The notes beneath the pieces were generated by a model, which worked only from the letters and a program-made list of their open reading frames with translations, was not told the DNA's origin and did not search any database. Position numbers and translations under genes: made by a program. Positions 29,331-38,264 of a stretch of DNA of 64,000 nt are shown piece by piece; positions within the stretch are counted from its first letter, which is position 1, and each line of letters starts with the position of its first letter. This stretch comes from Shewanella benthica (GTDB lineage Bacteria; Pseudomonadota; Gammaproteobacteria; Enterobacterales; Shewanellaceae). The stretch spans positions 62,001-126,000 of the forward strand of contig JAKVHY010000010.1 of assembly GCA_023284085.1 (NCBI GenBank). The letters are read 5' to 3'.

Positions 29331-30190
29331 TATGAGTCTCCACTGGGAGCCTGATTTTCAGGCGTCTTGTTGTTAGTTTCAACGTTTTGTGTGACAGGCC
29401 CATGACTGAGTCTGGCACCGGGAAAACGCTGTAAAAAGGTGTGGTAGTTGCGAACGAGCAACTTACGCAGATGAAACGGCCCATGCTTTAACACATAGGC
29501 TATGTATCGGTTGGTGGCGTGGGTATTGCCATCTTGGTAAATATCTAAGTACATCCAGTCGCTGCTAGGGTCTATGCCGAGCAGTATCGAACTGGGCTCC
29601 TCATTGGTTAGTTGTGGCGGTATGGTCAGTGATACAACCTGAACCACGCTGGTGTGGTCGTCATCGGCTATGATCTTGGCCAAAGTATCCGGATGTAAGG
29701 TGTAGGTTTCGATATCGGTGCCCTGAATGACAGGTAGCTGATTGAAATAACGCTCGGGTACCAAGGGACTTTCGATGCTGCCTACCTTTGATACTCCATA
29801 TCGTTTCAGGCAACGCGCTAATCCCGAACGTGACACATTGGGATTGATAAACTTCTGGGTGATCTTGAGGAGCTTGTCCAGAGGTGTCTTAAGCTGGTAC
29901 CTGAGACCGACCACAACATATTCCTGCAAAGGAGTGAGTGTGGTGTTGAGATGATGAGGTGTATTTGGAGTGTTTTCGACAGAGTCGCGCTTGCGCCACT
30001 TACGTACGGTGGCTTCGCTGATGTTCAGCACTTTGGCAAGTTGAGTCACAGAAAAGTCAGATCCTTGTATGAATCGTCTCATCTCTGGCGTCGTTGTGGC
30101 ATTACGGTGTCGTGCTTCTGTTGCACTTCGCGTACGCCTATGCGGATTATTTTCTTCCTGAAGAAGATTTCTTTGGGCTTGCTCTACCAT
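29330..30190 (-). CDS. pfaR: PfaR, regulator of the pfa operon
   Basis: A 286-residue protein with an N-terminal transposase-like helix-turn-helix (SVTQLAKVLNISEATVRKWR, about 46-66) and a second helical segment (SRSGLARCLKRYG). The C-terminal half resembles a relic of an integrase-type fold rather than a classical effector domain. In Shewanella the homologous gene directly upstream of pfaA is called pfaR and acts positively on EPA synthesis. Its stop overlaps the pfaA start by one base, so it is the first gene of the operon and would be made together with the synthase. The Shine-Dalgarno is weak. Confidence 0.85.
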   Translation of the reverse strand: MVEQAQRNLLQEENNPHRRTRSATEARHRNATTTPEMRRFIQGSDFSVTQLAKVLNISEATVRKWRKRDSVENTPNTPHHLNTTLTPLQEYVVVGLRYQLKTPLDKLLKITQKFINPNVSRSGLARCLKRYGVSKVGSIESPLVPERYFNQLPVIQGTDIETYTLHPDTLAKIIADDDHTSVVQVVSLTIPPQLTNEEPSSILLGIDPSSDWMYLDIYQDGNTHATNRYIAYVLKHGPFHLRKLLVRNYHTFLQRFPGARLSHGPVTQNVETNNKTPENQAPSGDS

Positions 30191-30570
30191 TAAATTAGCG
30201 GGTTTCCGTTAATAATCTATTGGGACTAATGCGACTTTATGACCGAGGGTACCTGCAGGAGTTCCCGAGTCGTCGCGTTTTTTAAAGCAATTTATAGCTG
30301 ATGGGCAGCAGATTACATGACCTTAGGGAGCAACACAATCACCTGGGACTTAATAATGTCTCTTCAGACCAGTTTCAGCGTACATGTGTACACTTTGTTT
30401 GTATTCTCTTACAAATTATGAGACAAAAAACAAAACGTGACTTAGGTCAAATAACCAGCATTAACTAAGGTTTATACTTACAATTAACAGTTAAGCACTA
30501 TTGCCTTTTAGCATTTACGTATTTCACTTTGGGTTAACCTTTTCTTGAAGGAAACTCTGGAGGGGTTGTT
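30191..30570. other. Divergent intergenic region pfaR / EF-G-like gene
   Basis: A 380-bp region with AT-rich tracts must hold promoters for both directions. Besides the FabR-like palindrome, TATACT at 30473-30478 could be a -10 box for the plus-strand gene, but no good -35 is at proper spacing. The pfaR mRNA would have a leader of more than 150 bases if it starts near the palindrome. Confidence 0.45.
30377..30394. promoter_or_regulatory. FabR-like operator upstream of the pfa operon
   Basis: The 18-bp sequence AGCGTACATGTGTACACT fits the symmetrical pattern AGYGTACA-NN-TGTACRCT. It closely resembles the operators of FabR, the TetR-family repressor of unsaturated fatty acid synthesis genes (fabA, fabB) in gammaproteobacteria. 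It lies about 190 bp before the pfaR start in the intergenic region shared with the EF-G-like gene. The assignment is by motif memory, not by a scored search. Confidence 0.6.
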
Positions 30571-32652
30571 ATGGCTGAGTTTATCACCGAGCAGATCCGC
30601 AATCTTGCGGTGCTTGGACACACTGGGGCAGGAAAATCGACGCTGATTGAGGCCTTGCTCTATCGGACCAAGGCGATAAGCCAAAAGGGCAGGGTAGATA
30701 GGGGCACAAATCATGCAGATTTCACTGCCCAAGAACAATCCCACCGCCACAGTCTCGAACCCTCCTTCTTAAACCTCGATTTTAATCACCATCACATCAA
30801 CCTTATCGATACTCCAGGATTACCGGACCTCTTCGGCAGAGCCCTGTTACCCCTGCCAGGGGTGGAGTCTGTACTCTTAGTCATCAATGCAGGAACTGGC
30901 ATCGAGACGTTAACTCATAGAGCATTCGAGGCTGCCAGAACCCAAGGGAAAGTCGTCTTGATTGCAATCAATCATATCGATGGCAACCAAGATAAATTAT
31001 CTGAGCTACTTTATGATATACAAGCCAAATTTGGCTCTCGGTGTTTACCGGTGAACTTGCCCACAGCTGGCTTAGATGCTGTGGTGGATTGCTATTTACA
31101 CTGTGCTAATGAGGAGACCGCTGACAGTGGCACTGAGCCGCTGTTTCACTCGGCGTCGGCGGCGCGTGATGAGCTTGTCGATACCGTTTTAGAGGAAGAT
31201 GAAGATCTGATGGAGCTTTATCTGGAGCAGGGGGAGAACTTGACCCCTGAGCAGCTCCATCAACCATTAGAAACGGCGTTAAGAATGGGTCACTTGGTGC
31301 CTGTCTGTTTCACCAGTGCAGAAACTGATGTGGGCATTGATTCCCTGCTCGAGGTGATTACTGAGCTGATGCCCAACCCATTAGAGTCCAATCCGCCTCA
31401 ATTTGTCAGAGGGTTCGGTGATGCTATGAAGCTCGTAGATGTGACGCAGAATGCGGACGATCATGTTTTAGCTCATGTATTTTGTGTCTCTATCGATCCG
31501 TTTTTTGGCCGAGTCGCTGTGATGAGACTTCATCAAGGATGCATCACTATCGGCATGAAGCTCTATATAGGTGAAGGGCGCAAGCCTGTTAAAGTCACTC
31601 ATTTGTTTAAGCTTCAGGGGGATAAACATGTCGGCGTGCCACGTGCTGTGCCGGGAGATATTATTGCACTGGCTAAGATAGATGAGCTCGAGGTAGGAGC
31701 CGTGCTCCATGATAGCCATGATGAGGATCAATTTCATTTGCCTGAAATGAACTTCCCTCAGCCCATTTTTGGCTTGGCGGTCAGCCCCAAGCGTCGTGGT
31801 GACGAGCATAAGATTGCTGAGGTGTTACACAAGCTGGTGGTGGAAGACCCCAGTTTGCACTTGGGTAACTATAGTCTAGGTAGCAAGGATGCCGAGGGGC
31901 AGACTGTATTACAGGGGCAAGGTGAGCTTCATCTGCAGATCGCTATCGAAAAAGCCCATGAGCTATTTCATGTGGATATGGATACAGAAAAACCCGCCGT
32001 CGCTTACCGAGAGACGATTACCAGCAGTGCCAAGATACGCTATCGCCATAAGAAACAATCTGGCGGTTCGGGTCAATTTGGTGAAGTAGAGATCCTCATT
32101 GAACCTTTACCAAGAGGCACTGGTTTTGAATTTGTCAGTAAAGTGGTGGGTGGTTCGGTTCCCGGGCAATATATTCCTGCGGTTGAGAGGGGGATAAAAG
32201 AAGCCATGTTAAGTGGAGGGTTAGCAGGCTTTCCCATGCAAGATATCAGGGTGAGTCTGCTCGATGGCAAGCATCACAGTGTCGACTCTAAAGAGATAGC
32301 CTTCGTCATGGCGGGTAAGAAAGCCTTTATTGATGCGGTTAGTCAGGCCGCTCCGGTTATTTTAGAGCCCATAGTTGAGATGAAAATCTGTGTCGCGGCT
32401 GCGCAAGTGGGTGATATTACCGGTGATATCAGTGCGCGTCGCGGCATGGTGTGCGGCACAAATGCAATCGGTGAGCAGAAGATTGAGGTGAGCGTCGAGG
32501 CGCCCCTTGCCTCAGTCGATGATTACTCAACACGGCTTAAGTCTATGACAGGTGGAGATGGTCAATTCTTCATGGCTTTTATCCGTTATGACGTGACGCC
32601 TGAGCATATTCAACGGCAATTAACGGCCTTAGCGAGGGATCAACATAATTAG
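30571..32652 (+). CDS. Elongation factor G-like translational GTPase
   Basis: A 693-residue paralogue of EF-G: a GTPase domain with GHTGAGKST (16-24) and DTPGLPD (80-86), then domains II to V, including a domain IV recognisable around RYRHKKQSGGSGQFGEVEI. The G4 motif is NHID (134-137) instead of NKxD, and the effector loop lacks the canonical RGIT, so this is not the housekeeping FusA but an EF-G2-type factor of uncertain role. A strong GGAGGGG site precedes the ATG. It is divergent from the pfa operon. Ribosome recycling, stress translation or another role cannot be decided from sequence. Confidence 0.85.
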   Translation: MAEFITEQIRNLAVLGHTGAGKSTLIEALLYRTKAISQKGRVDRGTNHADFTAQEQSHRHSLEPSFLNLDFNHHHINLIDTPGLPDLFGRALLPLPGVESVLLVINAGTGIETLTHRAFEAARTQGKVVLIAINHIDGNQDKLSELLYDIQAKFGSRCLPVNLPTAGLDAVVDCYLHCANEETADSGTEPLFHSASAARDELVDTVLEEDEDLMELYLEQGENLTPEQLHQPLETALRMGHLVPVCFTSAETDVGIDSLLEVITELMPNPLESNPPQFVRGFGDAMKLVDVTQNADDHVLAHVFCVSIDPFFGRVAVMRLHQGCITIGMKLYIGEGRKPVKVTHLFKLQGDKHVGVPRAVPGDIIALAKIDELEVGAVLHDSHDEDQFHLPEMNFPQPIFGLAVSPKRRGDEHKIAEVLHKLVVEDPSLHLGNYSLGSKDAEGQTVLQGQGELHLQIAIEKAHELFHVDMDTEKPAVAYRETITSSAKIRYRHKKQSGGSGQFGEVEILIEPLPRGTGFEFVSKVVGGSVPGQYIPAVERGIKEAMLSGGLAGFPMQDIRVSLLDGKHHSVDSKEIAFVMAGKKAFIDAVSQAAPVILEPIVEMKICVAAAQVGDITGDISARRGMVCGTNAIGEQKIEVSVEAPLASVDDYSTRLKSMTGGDGQFFMAFIRYDVTPEHIQRQLTALARDQHN

Positions 32653-32682
32653 GCTGTGCTTTTATTCTTTATTCACTAGTCA

Positions 32683-32956
<274 letters not shown>

Positions 32957-33141
32957 TATCGTAATAAGTATATGTCACAGGTTTATTCCGACTTGTCTCT
33001 CGATTGATTGTCATGATAATTGATACAAACTGGTAGGTTTAAGGCACTTTTTCAGATGGGAATTTATCGGTAATCTATGCTCAGCGTCGATGATGACACT
33101 AACAAGATTCTGGATTTCTCAAGCAATAAGTGAGGTTTATA

Positions 33142-33681
33142 ATGAAAACTAAGACTATATTAGCAAGCGTATTATGCTCTGGTTTACTGGTAGCGAGTGT
33201 CAATGCTGCTGAAGTGGAATATTTCGTTGGCGCTGCAGCCGGTTACCAAACGGATAAAGTCGATGGCGGCATTCAACATGATACCGAAGATATGTCATGG
33301 CAAGGTCGAGTGGGTGTATTGATAGAGCAGCAGCATCGCATCACCGGCACTTTTGGTTACATGGAAGATAAGTTTTCACAAGCCGATTCAGATTATAAGC
33401 AAGAGCAATATAGTTGGTTAGTCTCTTACGATTATTTAATCCCTGTGCATAAAGATGTGAATCTATTTGTTGGTGTCACGGCTGGGGCGAACGATAACAA
33501 GATCGCTGGCCGTGCTTCTACCGATGTGGTTTGGGGGGGGCAAGCCGGTGTGCAGTACAAATGGAGTGAGCATTTCTCGTCAGATCTAGGCTATCGCTAC
33601 TTAGAGCAAGACTATGAACGTCACGGTATTAGTATCGACAATAGTCAGCAAGTTTATCTGACATTGGATTATAAGTTTTAG
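33142..33681 (+). CDS. Small outer-membrane beta-barrel protein
   Basis: A 179-residue protein with a clear signal peptide (cleavage after VNA) and an eight-strand-like pattern of aromatic and alternating residues, ending in YLTLDYKF with a terminal Phe, as in OmpA/OmpX-type barrels. ATG 33142 has GAGGT 7 bases upstream; the GTG at 33130 is less likely. It is a single gene between an IS remnant and a hairpin. Function unknown; porin, adhesin or structural roles are possible. Confidence 0.75.
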   Translation: MKTKTILASVLCSGLLVASVNAAEVEYFVGAAAGYQTDKVDGGIQHDTEDMSWQGRVGVLIEQQHRITGTFGYMEDKFSQADSDYKQEQYSWLVSYDYLIPVHKDVNLFVGVTAGANDNKIAGRASTDVVWGGQAGVQYKWSEHFSSDLGYRYLEQDYERHGISIDNSQQVYLTLDYKF

Positions 33682-34023
33682 CTTGTGAGGCTTAATTTGA
33701 TCCAGATTAACAGTGAGCCCCACATTCTTTTATGAATTTTCACCCCTCCCTTATTCAAAGTACAAGCGCACCATTCATTTAAGTATAGATTTCAACAGGT
33801 GTCTTGTAATTAAGACACCTTCTCAGTGTAGTAAAAGTGAATAAATCGTCGTAACACCAGACATCATGCCTGAAGCTATAACGGACTTAATTTTACGTGC
33901 TCACCCTTAACCCATATCTGTTTCACTTTTTGTTCAATAGGTTATAGTACATCTCGTGATGAGTAACTCTTCATTTTTGATTCAATCATATTACCTATAT
34001 ATGGTTTTAAGAGGATTGCCAGT
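33682..34023. other. Intergenic region with one hairpin
   Basis: A 342-bp gap. The only structure I see is a perfect 9-bp stem aggtgtctt / aagacacct at 33797-33820 with a six-base loop and no T tract. It may be a weak terminator of the barrel gene or a regulatory hairpin. The promoter of the following operon must lie here, but I cannot assign it. Confidence 0.4.
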
Positions 34024-34800
34024 ATGTACTTTGACTTGAATGATAAATCATCCACTTTAGCTAAAATCGCTCTCCTATGTTGCGTGACTATCAGTTCTTC
34101 AGCTTTCGCTAAATCAGCCACAGAAATAGTCATTCTGTCGGATAAACAGATGCGAGGGGATTCGAGTTATACGGTTTCGACCATGAATATCATTCGCCCC
34201 GATTGGACCCGCTCCATGAGCATGAAAAGTTGGACCAAGGGCCAAGATTTATCCCTTGTACTAGTGACTGCGCCGGCAAAAGATAAAGGCAGTGCATCCC
34301 TCAAGCGTCAGAAAGAGATGTGGAACTGGATCCCCAGTATCGAACGTGTGATAAAAATTGCGCCATCTATGCTCAGCCAATCTTGGATGGGCTCGGACTT
34401 TACCAATGATGATCTCATCAATCAGTCATCCATAGTGGTGGATTACCAGCATAGGCTTATTGAAGAGCAGATTATCGATGGTGATAACAGCTATGTGATA
34501 GACGCTATCGCTAAACCCGATGCGCCAGTGGTGTGGAGTAAGATCAGATTATGGGTTTCAACAGAGAGTTATCTTCAGCGTAAAGTCGAATTTTATGACG
34601 AGTTTGATGACTTGGTAAATACCATGGAGACCTTCGATGTTAAACAGATGGGTGGACGCTTAATCGCGACGCGCATGATCATGATCCCCGCCGATAAGCC
34701 AGGTAATAAGACCGAGATGCTCACTCATGAAGCTCAGTTTGATTTCGATATTGGTGATGACTTTTTCTCTCAAAGTCAGATGAAGGCGTTGAGGGATTAA
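34024..34800 (+). CDS. LolA-like outer-membrane lipoprotein-sorting protein
   Basis: A 258-residue exported protein (signal cleavage after AFA) of the LolA-like superfamily: repeated beta strands such as WTRSMSMKSWTKGQDLSLVLV, the MWNWIPSIERVIKI segment, and WMGSDFTNDDL, all typical of this family of periplasmic carrier proteins. AGAGGA lies 9 bases before the ATG. It is the first gene of an operon with two FtsX-type permeases, an ABC ATPase and an outer-membrane barrel, so it is likely the periplasmic shuttle of an export system. The cargo is unknown. Confidence 0.82.
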   Translation: MYFDLNDKSSTLAKIALLCCVTISSSAFAKSATEIVILSDKQMRGDSSYTVSTMNIIRPDWTRSMSMKSWTKGQDLSLVLVTAPAKDKGSASLKRQKEMWNWIPSIERVIKIAPSMLSQSWMGSDFTNDDLINQSSIVVDYQHRLIEEQIIDGDNSYVIDAIAKPDAPVVWSKIRLWVSTESYLQRKVEFYDEFDDLVNTMETFDVKQMGGRLIATRMIMIPADKPGNKTEMLTHEAQFDFDIGDDFFSQSQMKALRD

Positions 34801-34857
34801 GCTCGAACGTACCTAGAACCTAGGTCCTAGGTACTCGTTCCTCTTTAAGGAAGAGAT

Positions 34858-36114
34858 ATGTTACTAAAACTTGCTTGGCGAAATTTGTGGCGACAGAAGC
34901 GGCGCACAATTCTCACAGCATGCGCACTCGCCTTAGCGTTAATCCTCTCTCTAGTCATGCGTAGCACCCAAGAGGGGAGCTATGCAAATAACATAGAAAA
35001 TAGTGCCCGTTTCTCCACCGGTCTTATTCAGCTACAGCATGCTGATTTCGCCGAATCTCAGAGTATTGATGATCTTCTGCCCGAAAATGATGCCTTTATC
35101 GATATTGCCAAGCAGATCTCCGATGTAGAACGTGCTTTACCCAGAATAGAGTCATTTTCACTGGCTGCTGCGGGTGAAAAGTCTAAAGGGGTCATGGTGC
35201 TGGGTGTAATGCCTGAGCTTGAAGATGACTATTCGGGTATTGCCAGTAAGCTGGTCGATGGCGAGTTTCTTACGCGAGACGATAAACAGGTGTTAATTGG
35301 CCAAGGCCTGGCTGAGTATTTTGAACTCGATGTTGGCGATGAGATAGTGCTGTATGGCCAAGGCTATCGTGGGCAAACCGCTGCTGGTCTCTACACCATT
35401 AAAGGGGTGCTGCATTTCCCAATATCTCAGCTCGATAATCAACTCATCTATATGCCGTTGCCATTGGCACAGATCCTCTTTAGTACCGATAATCAGGTGA
35501 CCTCCTGGGTGTTACATACTCGGGATCTCCCTCATCTTGAACAAACCGTTAATCAGTTAAAGCAGGTTTATAGTGAGCAAGGTGAGGCTGCTGGTTTTAC
35601 TGGTCAGGTTAATTTGCGTGACTGGCAAGACCTCTCCCCTGAGATGGCGCAGCAGATAGCCATGGATAAGGCGGGGGGAATATTTATGATGTATCTGCTC
35701 TATGGAGTCGTAGGTTTTGGCTTGTTTGCCACTATCTTGATGATGACATTAGAGCGGCAGCGAGAGTTTGGCGTGATGCTCGCCACAGGTCTGTTGCGGC
35801 CGAAACTGCTTGCCTTAGTCATACTGGAATCTAGCTTTATTTCACTGCTCGGCATAGTGATAGGTTTGGTTATCGCCACACCTGTGCTTATCTGGTTTAA
35901 CCTCTATCCGATTCAGTTAACTGGGGAAACGGCGCAACTCATGTTGGATATGGGCTGGGAGCCAATCATTCCTATGATGCTGGCGCCGAGGTTGTTTATC
36001 GACCAGGTCCTAACCGTACTCGTTCTGATGTTGATCTGTTTGATTTATCCGTTATGGCGGGTCTACCGTTTAGACCTTGTGACGGCACTCAAAGGAGGAG
36101 AACATGCTCATTAA
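34858..36114 (+). CDS. ABC transporter permease, FtsX/LolCE type (first)
   Basis: A 418-residue inner-membrane protein: one N-terminal membrane helix after LLKLAWRNLWRQKRRT, a large periplasmic domain, and three C-terminal helices (from about 275), the layout of LolC/E and MacB permease domains. AAGGAAGAG precedes the ATG. It partners the second permease and the ABC ATPase, and should form a heterodimer drawing substrate from the outer leaflet of the inner membrane. Its stop lies within the first copy of a short duplicated sequence. Confidence 0.88.
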   Translation: MLLKLAWRNLWRQKRRTILTACALALALILSLVMRSTQEGSYANNIENSARFSTGLIQLQHADFAESQSIDDLLPENDAFIDIAKQISDVERALPRIESFSLAAAGEKSKGVMVLGVMPELEDDYSGIASKLVDGEFLTRDDKQVLIGQGLAEYFELDVGDEIVLYGQGYRGQTAAGLYTIKGVLHFPISQLDNQLIYMPLPLAQILFSTDNQVTSWVLHTRDLPHLEQTVNQLKQVYSEQGEAAGFTGQVNLRDWQDLSPEMAQQIAMDKAGGIFMMYLLYGVVGFGLFATILMMTLERQREFGVMLATGLLRPKLLALVILESSFISLLGIVIGLVIATPVLIWFNLYPIQLTGETAQLMLDMGWEPIIPMMLAPRLFIDQVLTVLVLMLICLIYPLWRVYRLDLVTALKGGEHAH

Positions 36115-36226
36115 GCTGGCGTGGCGGAATCTTTGGCGTTATATATTTCATACTAGGTTACGTACCTTGATGATGCTATGTGGCTTAGCCTCTACATATA
36201 TAGGGGCTGTGAACAATGCTGATTAA
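36104..36226 (+). pseudogene. 40-codon duplicated 5' fragment of the second permease gene
   Basis: This frame starts MLIKLAWRNLWR exactly like the second permease, then diverges (HTRLRTLMMLCGLAS) and stops at TAA 36224-36226, inside the real start of that permease. About 34 of 35 bases at 36104 and 36216 are identical. The first copy overlaps the first permease stop, so the original arrangement was probably a direct overlap, later separated by a 112-bp duplication or insertion. It may still be translated and help couple the two genes. Confidence 0.65.
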
Positions 36227-37466
36227 GCTGGCGTGGCGGAATCTTTGGAGAAATAAGCTACGCACTTCGATTATGCTCAGTGCCATGGTATTTGGCCTGA
36301 TGGGCGTAGTGGCTATGATGGGGTTTATGACCGGTATGTACGGCAACATGATAGAGAATGCTATTGCTTGGCAGACCAGCGACCTTCAGGTTCACAATAG
36401 AAAATATGTCGATAACCCAGATCTAAAACTCATTATCCAATCTCCCGATAGGATAACCGATGCCTTAGCCGAGATACCTGAGATGAAGGCTTGGTCGGCA
36501 CGTTTCTTGGTCGATGGTATGGTGGCATCGGCGCGTTCCAGTCGCGGGATCCGCATCAATGGAGTCGATAGCTATGATGAAGCCAGAGTCACTCCTTTAG
36601 CCAGCAAGTTAGTAGAGGGGAACTGGCTGACTAATGAGGGACGACATCCTGTCTTGGTATCGCAGAAAACTGCCGACCGTTTGCGTTTACGTCTGGGATC
36701 TAAAGTTGTTTTAACCTTCAGTAATATTGATAAGGATGTCACGGGAGCAGCCTTCAGAGTCACAGGAATCTTCACGACGCCATCGACGGGTTTTGACGAT
36801 GGCAATCTCTATGTCAGACGTGGTGACTTGATGAAGCTGGCTGGTATTGAGGGGGTTCATGAGATCGCTATCGTGCTCAATACCACTAACAGTAAGATTG
36901 GCAGTCTCTTCTCCAATGAACTTGCCTTGCAGGTGAAAGCTAAGCTTGAAACGGCTAACACATACAAGCTAAATAGCATCAGAGACTGGCAGGAAATTCA
37001 GCCTATGTTGGCCACCATCATTTCTCAGATCGGGGTGAGTAATGCCATAGTGCTGGGAATATTTATGCTGGCAATGGGATTTGGCATTATTAACATCATG
37101 TTGATGTCGGTATTTGAACGCACTCGTGAGTTTGGGGTATTGATGGCTGTGGGCATGCAAAAGCATAAGGTATTTACCTTGATCATCCTGGAAGCTGGCC
37201 TGTTAGGTGTTACCGGAGGTATCTTGGGTGTTTGCGGTGCATGGACCTTAGTGACTATTTTACAAGTTACCGGAATTGAACTTGGCGCTATGGCTGAAGG
37301 CGTTGGCGCATTAGGGGTCGATACGACGCTTTATCCTCAAGTCTCGGCGGGGGAGTACTTTCTTACTTTAGTGACTGTGGTAGCCGTGAGCTTGTTTGCG
37401 GCCCTGTATCCAGCAAGGCAGATATTGAAACTTAGCCCGGTCGATGCCATGGCTGAAAAGCACTGA
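36216..37466 (+). CDS. ABC transporter permease, FtsX/LolCE type (second)
   Basis: A 416-residue paralogue of the preceding permease, with the same layout of one N-terminal helix (after MLIKLAWRNLWRNKLRT), a periplasmic domain, and three C-terminal helices from about residue 270; MLMSVFERTREFGVLMAVG is the typical cytoplasmic coupling motif. No Shine-Dalgarno is visible directly upstream; translation may depend on coupling through the short duplicated frame. Together with its partner it forms the membrane part of the exporter. Confidence 0.88.
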   Translation: MLIKLAWRNLWRNKLRTSIMLSAMVFGLMGVVAMMGFMTGMYGNMIENAIAWQTSDLQVHNRKYVDNPDLKLIIQSPDRITDALAEIPEMKAWSARFLVDGMVASARSSRGIRINGVDSYDEARVTPLASKLVEGNWLTNEGRHPVLVSQKTADRLRLRLGSKVVLTFSNIDKDVTGAAFRVTGIFTTPSTGFDDGNLYVRRGDLMKLAGIEGVHEIAIVLNTTNSKIGSLFSNELALQVKAKLETANTYKLNSIRDWQEIQPMLATIISQIGVSNAIVLGIFMLAMGFGIINIMLMSVFERTREFGVLMAVGMQKHKVFTLIILEAGLLGVTGGILGVCGAWTLVTILQVTGIELGAMAEGVGALGVDTTLYPQVSAGEYFLTLVTVVAVSLFAALYPARQILKLSPVDAMAEKH

Positions 37467-37562
37467 TAATGACCCTGAATACTAATTTTTCGGCTAGTTA
37501 AAAGAATCCAGATGATTATCCGCTCGATATGAATTAATTTTTTCAGATTGAGTGAGGAGAGA

Positions 37563-38264
37563 ATGAACATGAGTATTCAAACGACTCAATTGTGCAAAAT
37601 TTACAATCAAGATACCGATTTTCCTGTTCATGCAGTCAAAGCCTTAGATCTTAAAATTGAACAGGGAGAGTTTGTTGCCGTGATGGGGCCCTCGGGTTCG
37701 GGTAAAACCACCTTGTTAAACATGATAGGTGGCATAGATGAACCTACATCCGGGAAGGTCGTCATCGATGGCAATGATATTTTTGAGCTTAGTGATAAAG
37801 ACTTGATCGCATTTCGCCGGGATAATATCGGTTTCATCTTCCAGGATTACAGTTTACTGCCCGTGTTGACTGCACTGGAAAATGTAGAATTTGTCATGCA
37901 ATTGCAGGGACATAGCGAGGCTGAATGCCGAGCACGAGCCACAGAACTCTTGCATCGCGTGGGATTGGGGGGGCATCTGCATAAGGTGCCTTCTAAACTA
38001 TCAGGTGGTCAACAGCAGCGTGTGGCTGTGGCGCGAGCATTAGCTCCAAGGCCTAGATTTGTGATGGCCGATGAGCCGACAGCAAACTTAGATGCGGCCA
38101 ACACCTCCGAGTTACTGGATATCATGCAGCAGCTCAACGAAAATGAGGGCACGACTTTTATCTTTTCGACCCATGATCCACGGGTTATCAAGCGTGCGAG
38201 AAGAGTCATCGTCTTTGAAGATGGTCAATTAACCGAGGACAAGTCGCAGGGACAAGTGCAGTGA
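37563..38264 (+). CDS. ABC transporter ATP-binding protein, LolD/MacB type
   Basis: About 233 residues with Walker A GPSGSGKTT, the Q-loop FIFQDYSLLP, the signature LSGGQQQR, Walker B FVMADEPTANLD and the H-loop STHD. This is the LolD/MacB subfamily that works with FtsX-type permeases by mechanotransmission. GAGGAG lies just before ATG 37563, while ATG 37569 has better spacing; either is possible. Its stop overlaps the GTG start of the next gene (GTGA), showing operon coupling. Confidence 0.9.
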   Translation: MNMSIQTTQLCKIYNQDTDFPVHAVKALDLKIEQGEFVAVMGPSGSGKTTLLNMIGGIDEPTSGKVVIDGNDIFELSDKDLIAFRRDNIGFIFQDYSLLPVLTALENVEFVMQLQGHSEAECRARATELLHRVGLGGHLHKVPSKLSGGQQQRVAVARALAPRPRFVMADEPTANLDAANTSELLDIMQQLNENEGTTFIFSTHDPRVIKRARRVIVFEDGQLTEDKSQGQVQ

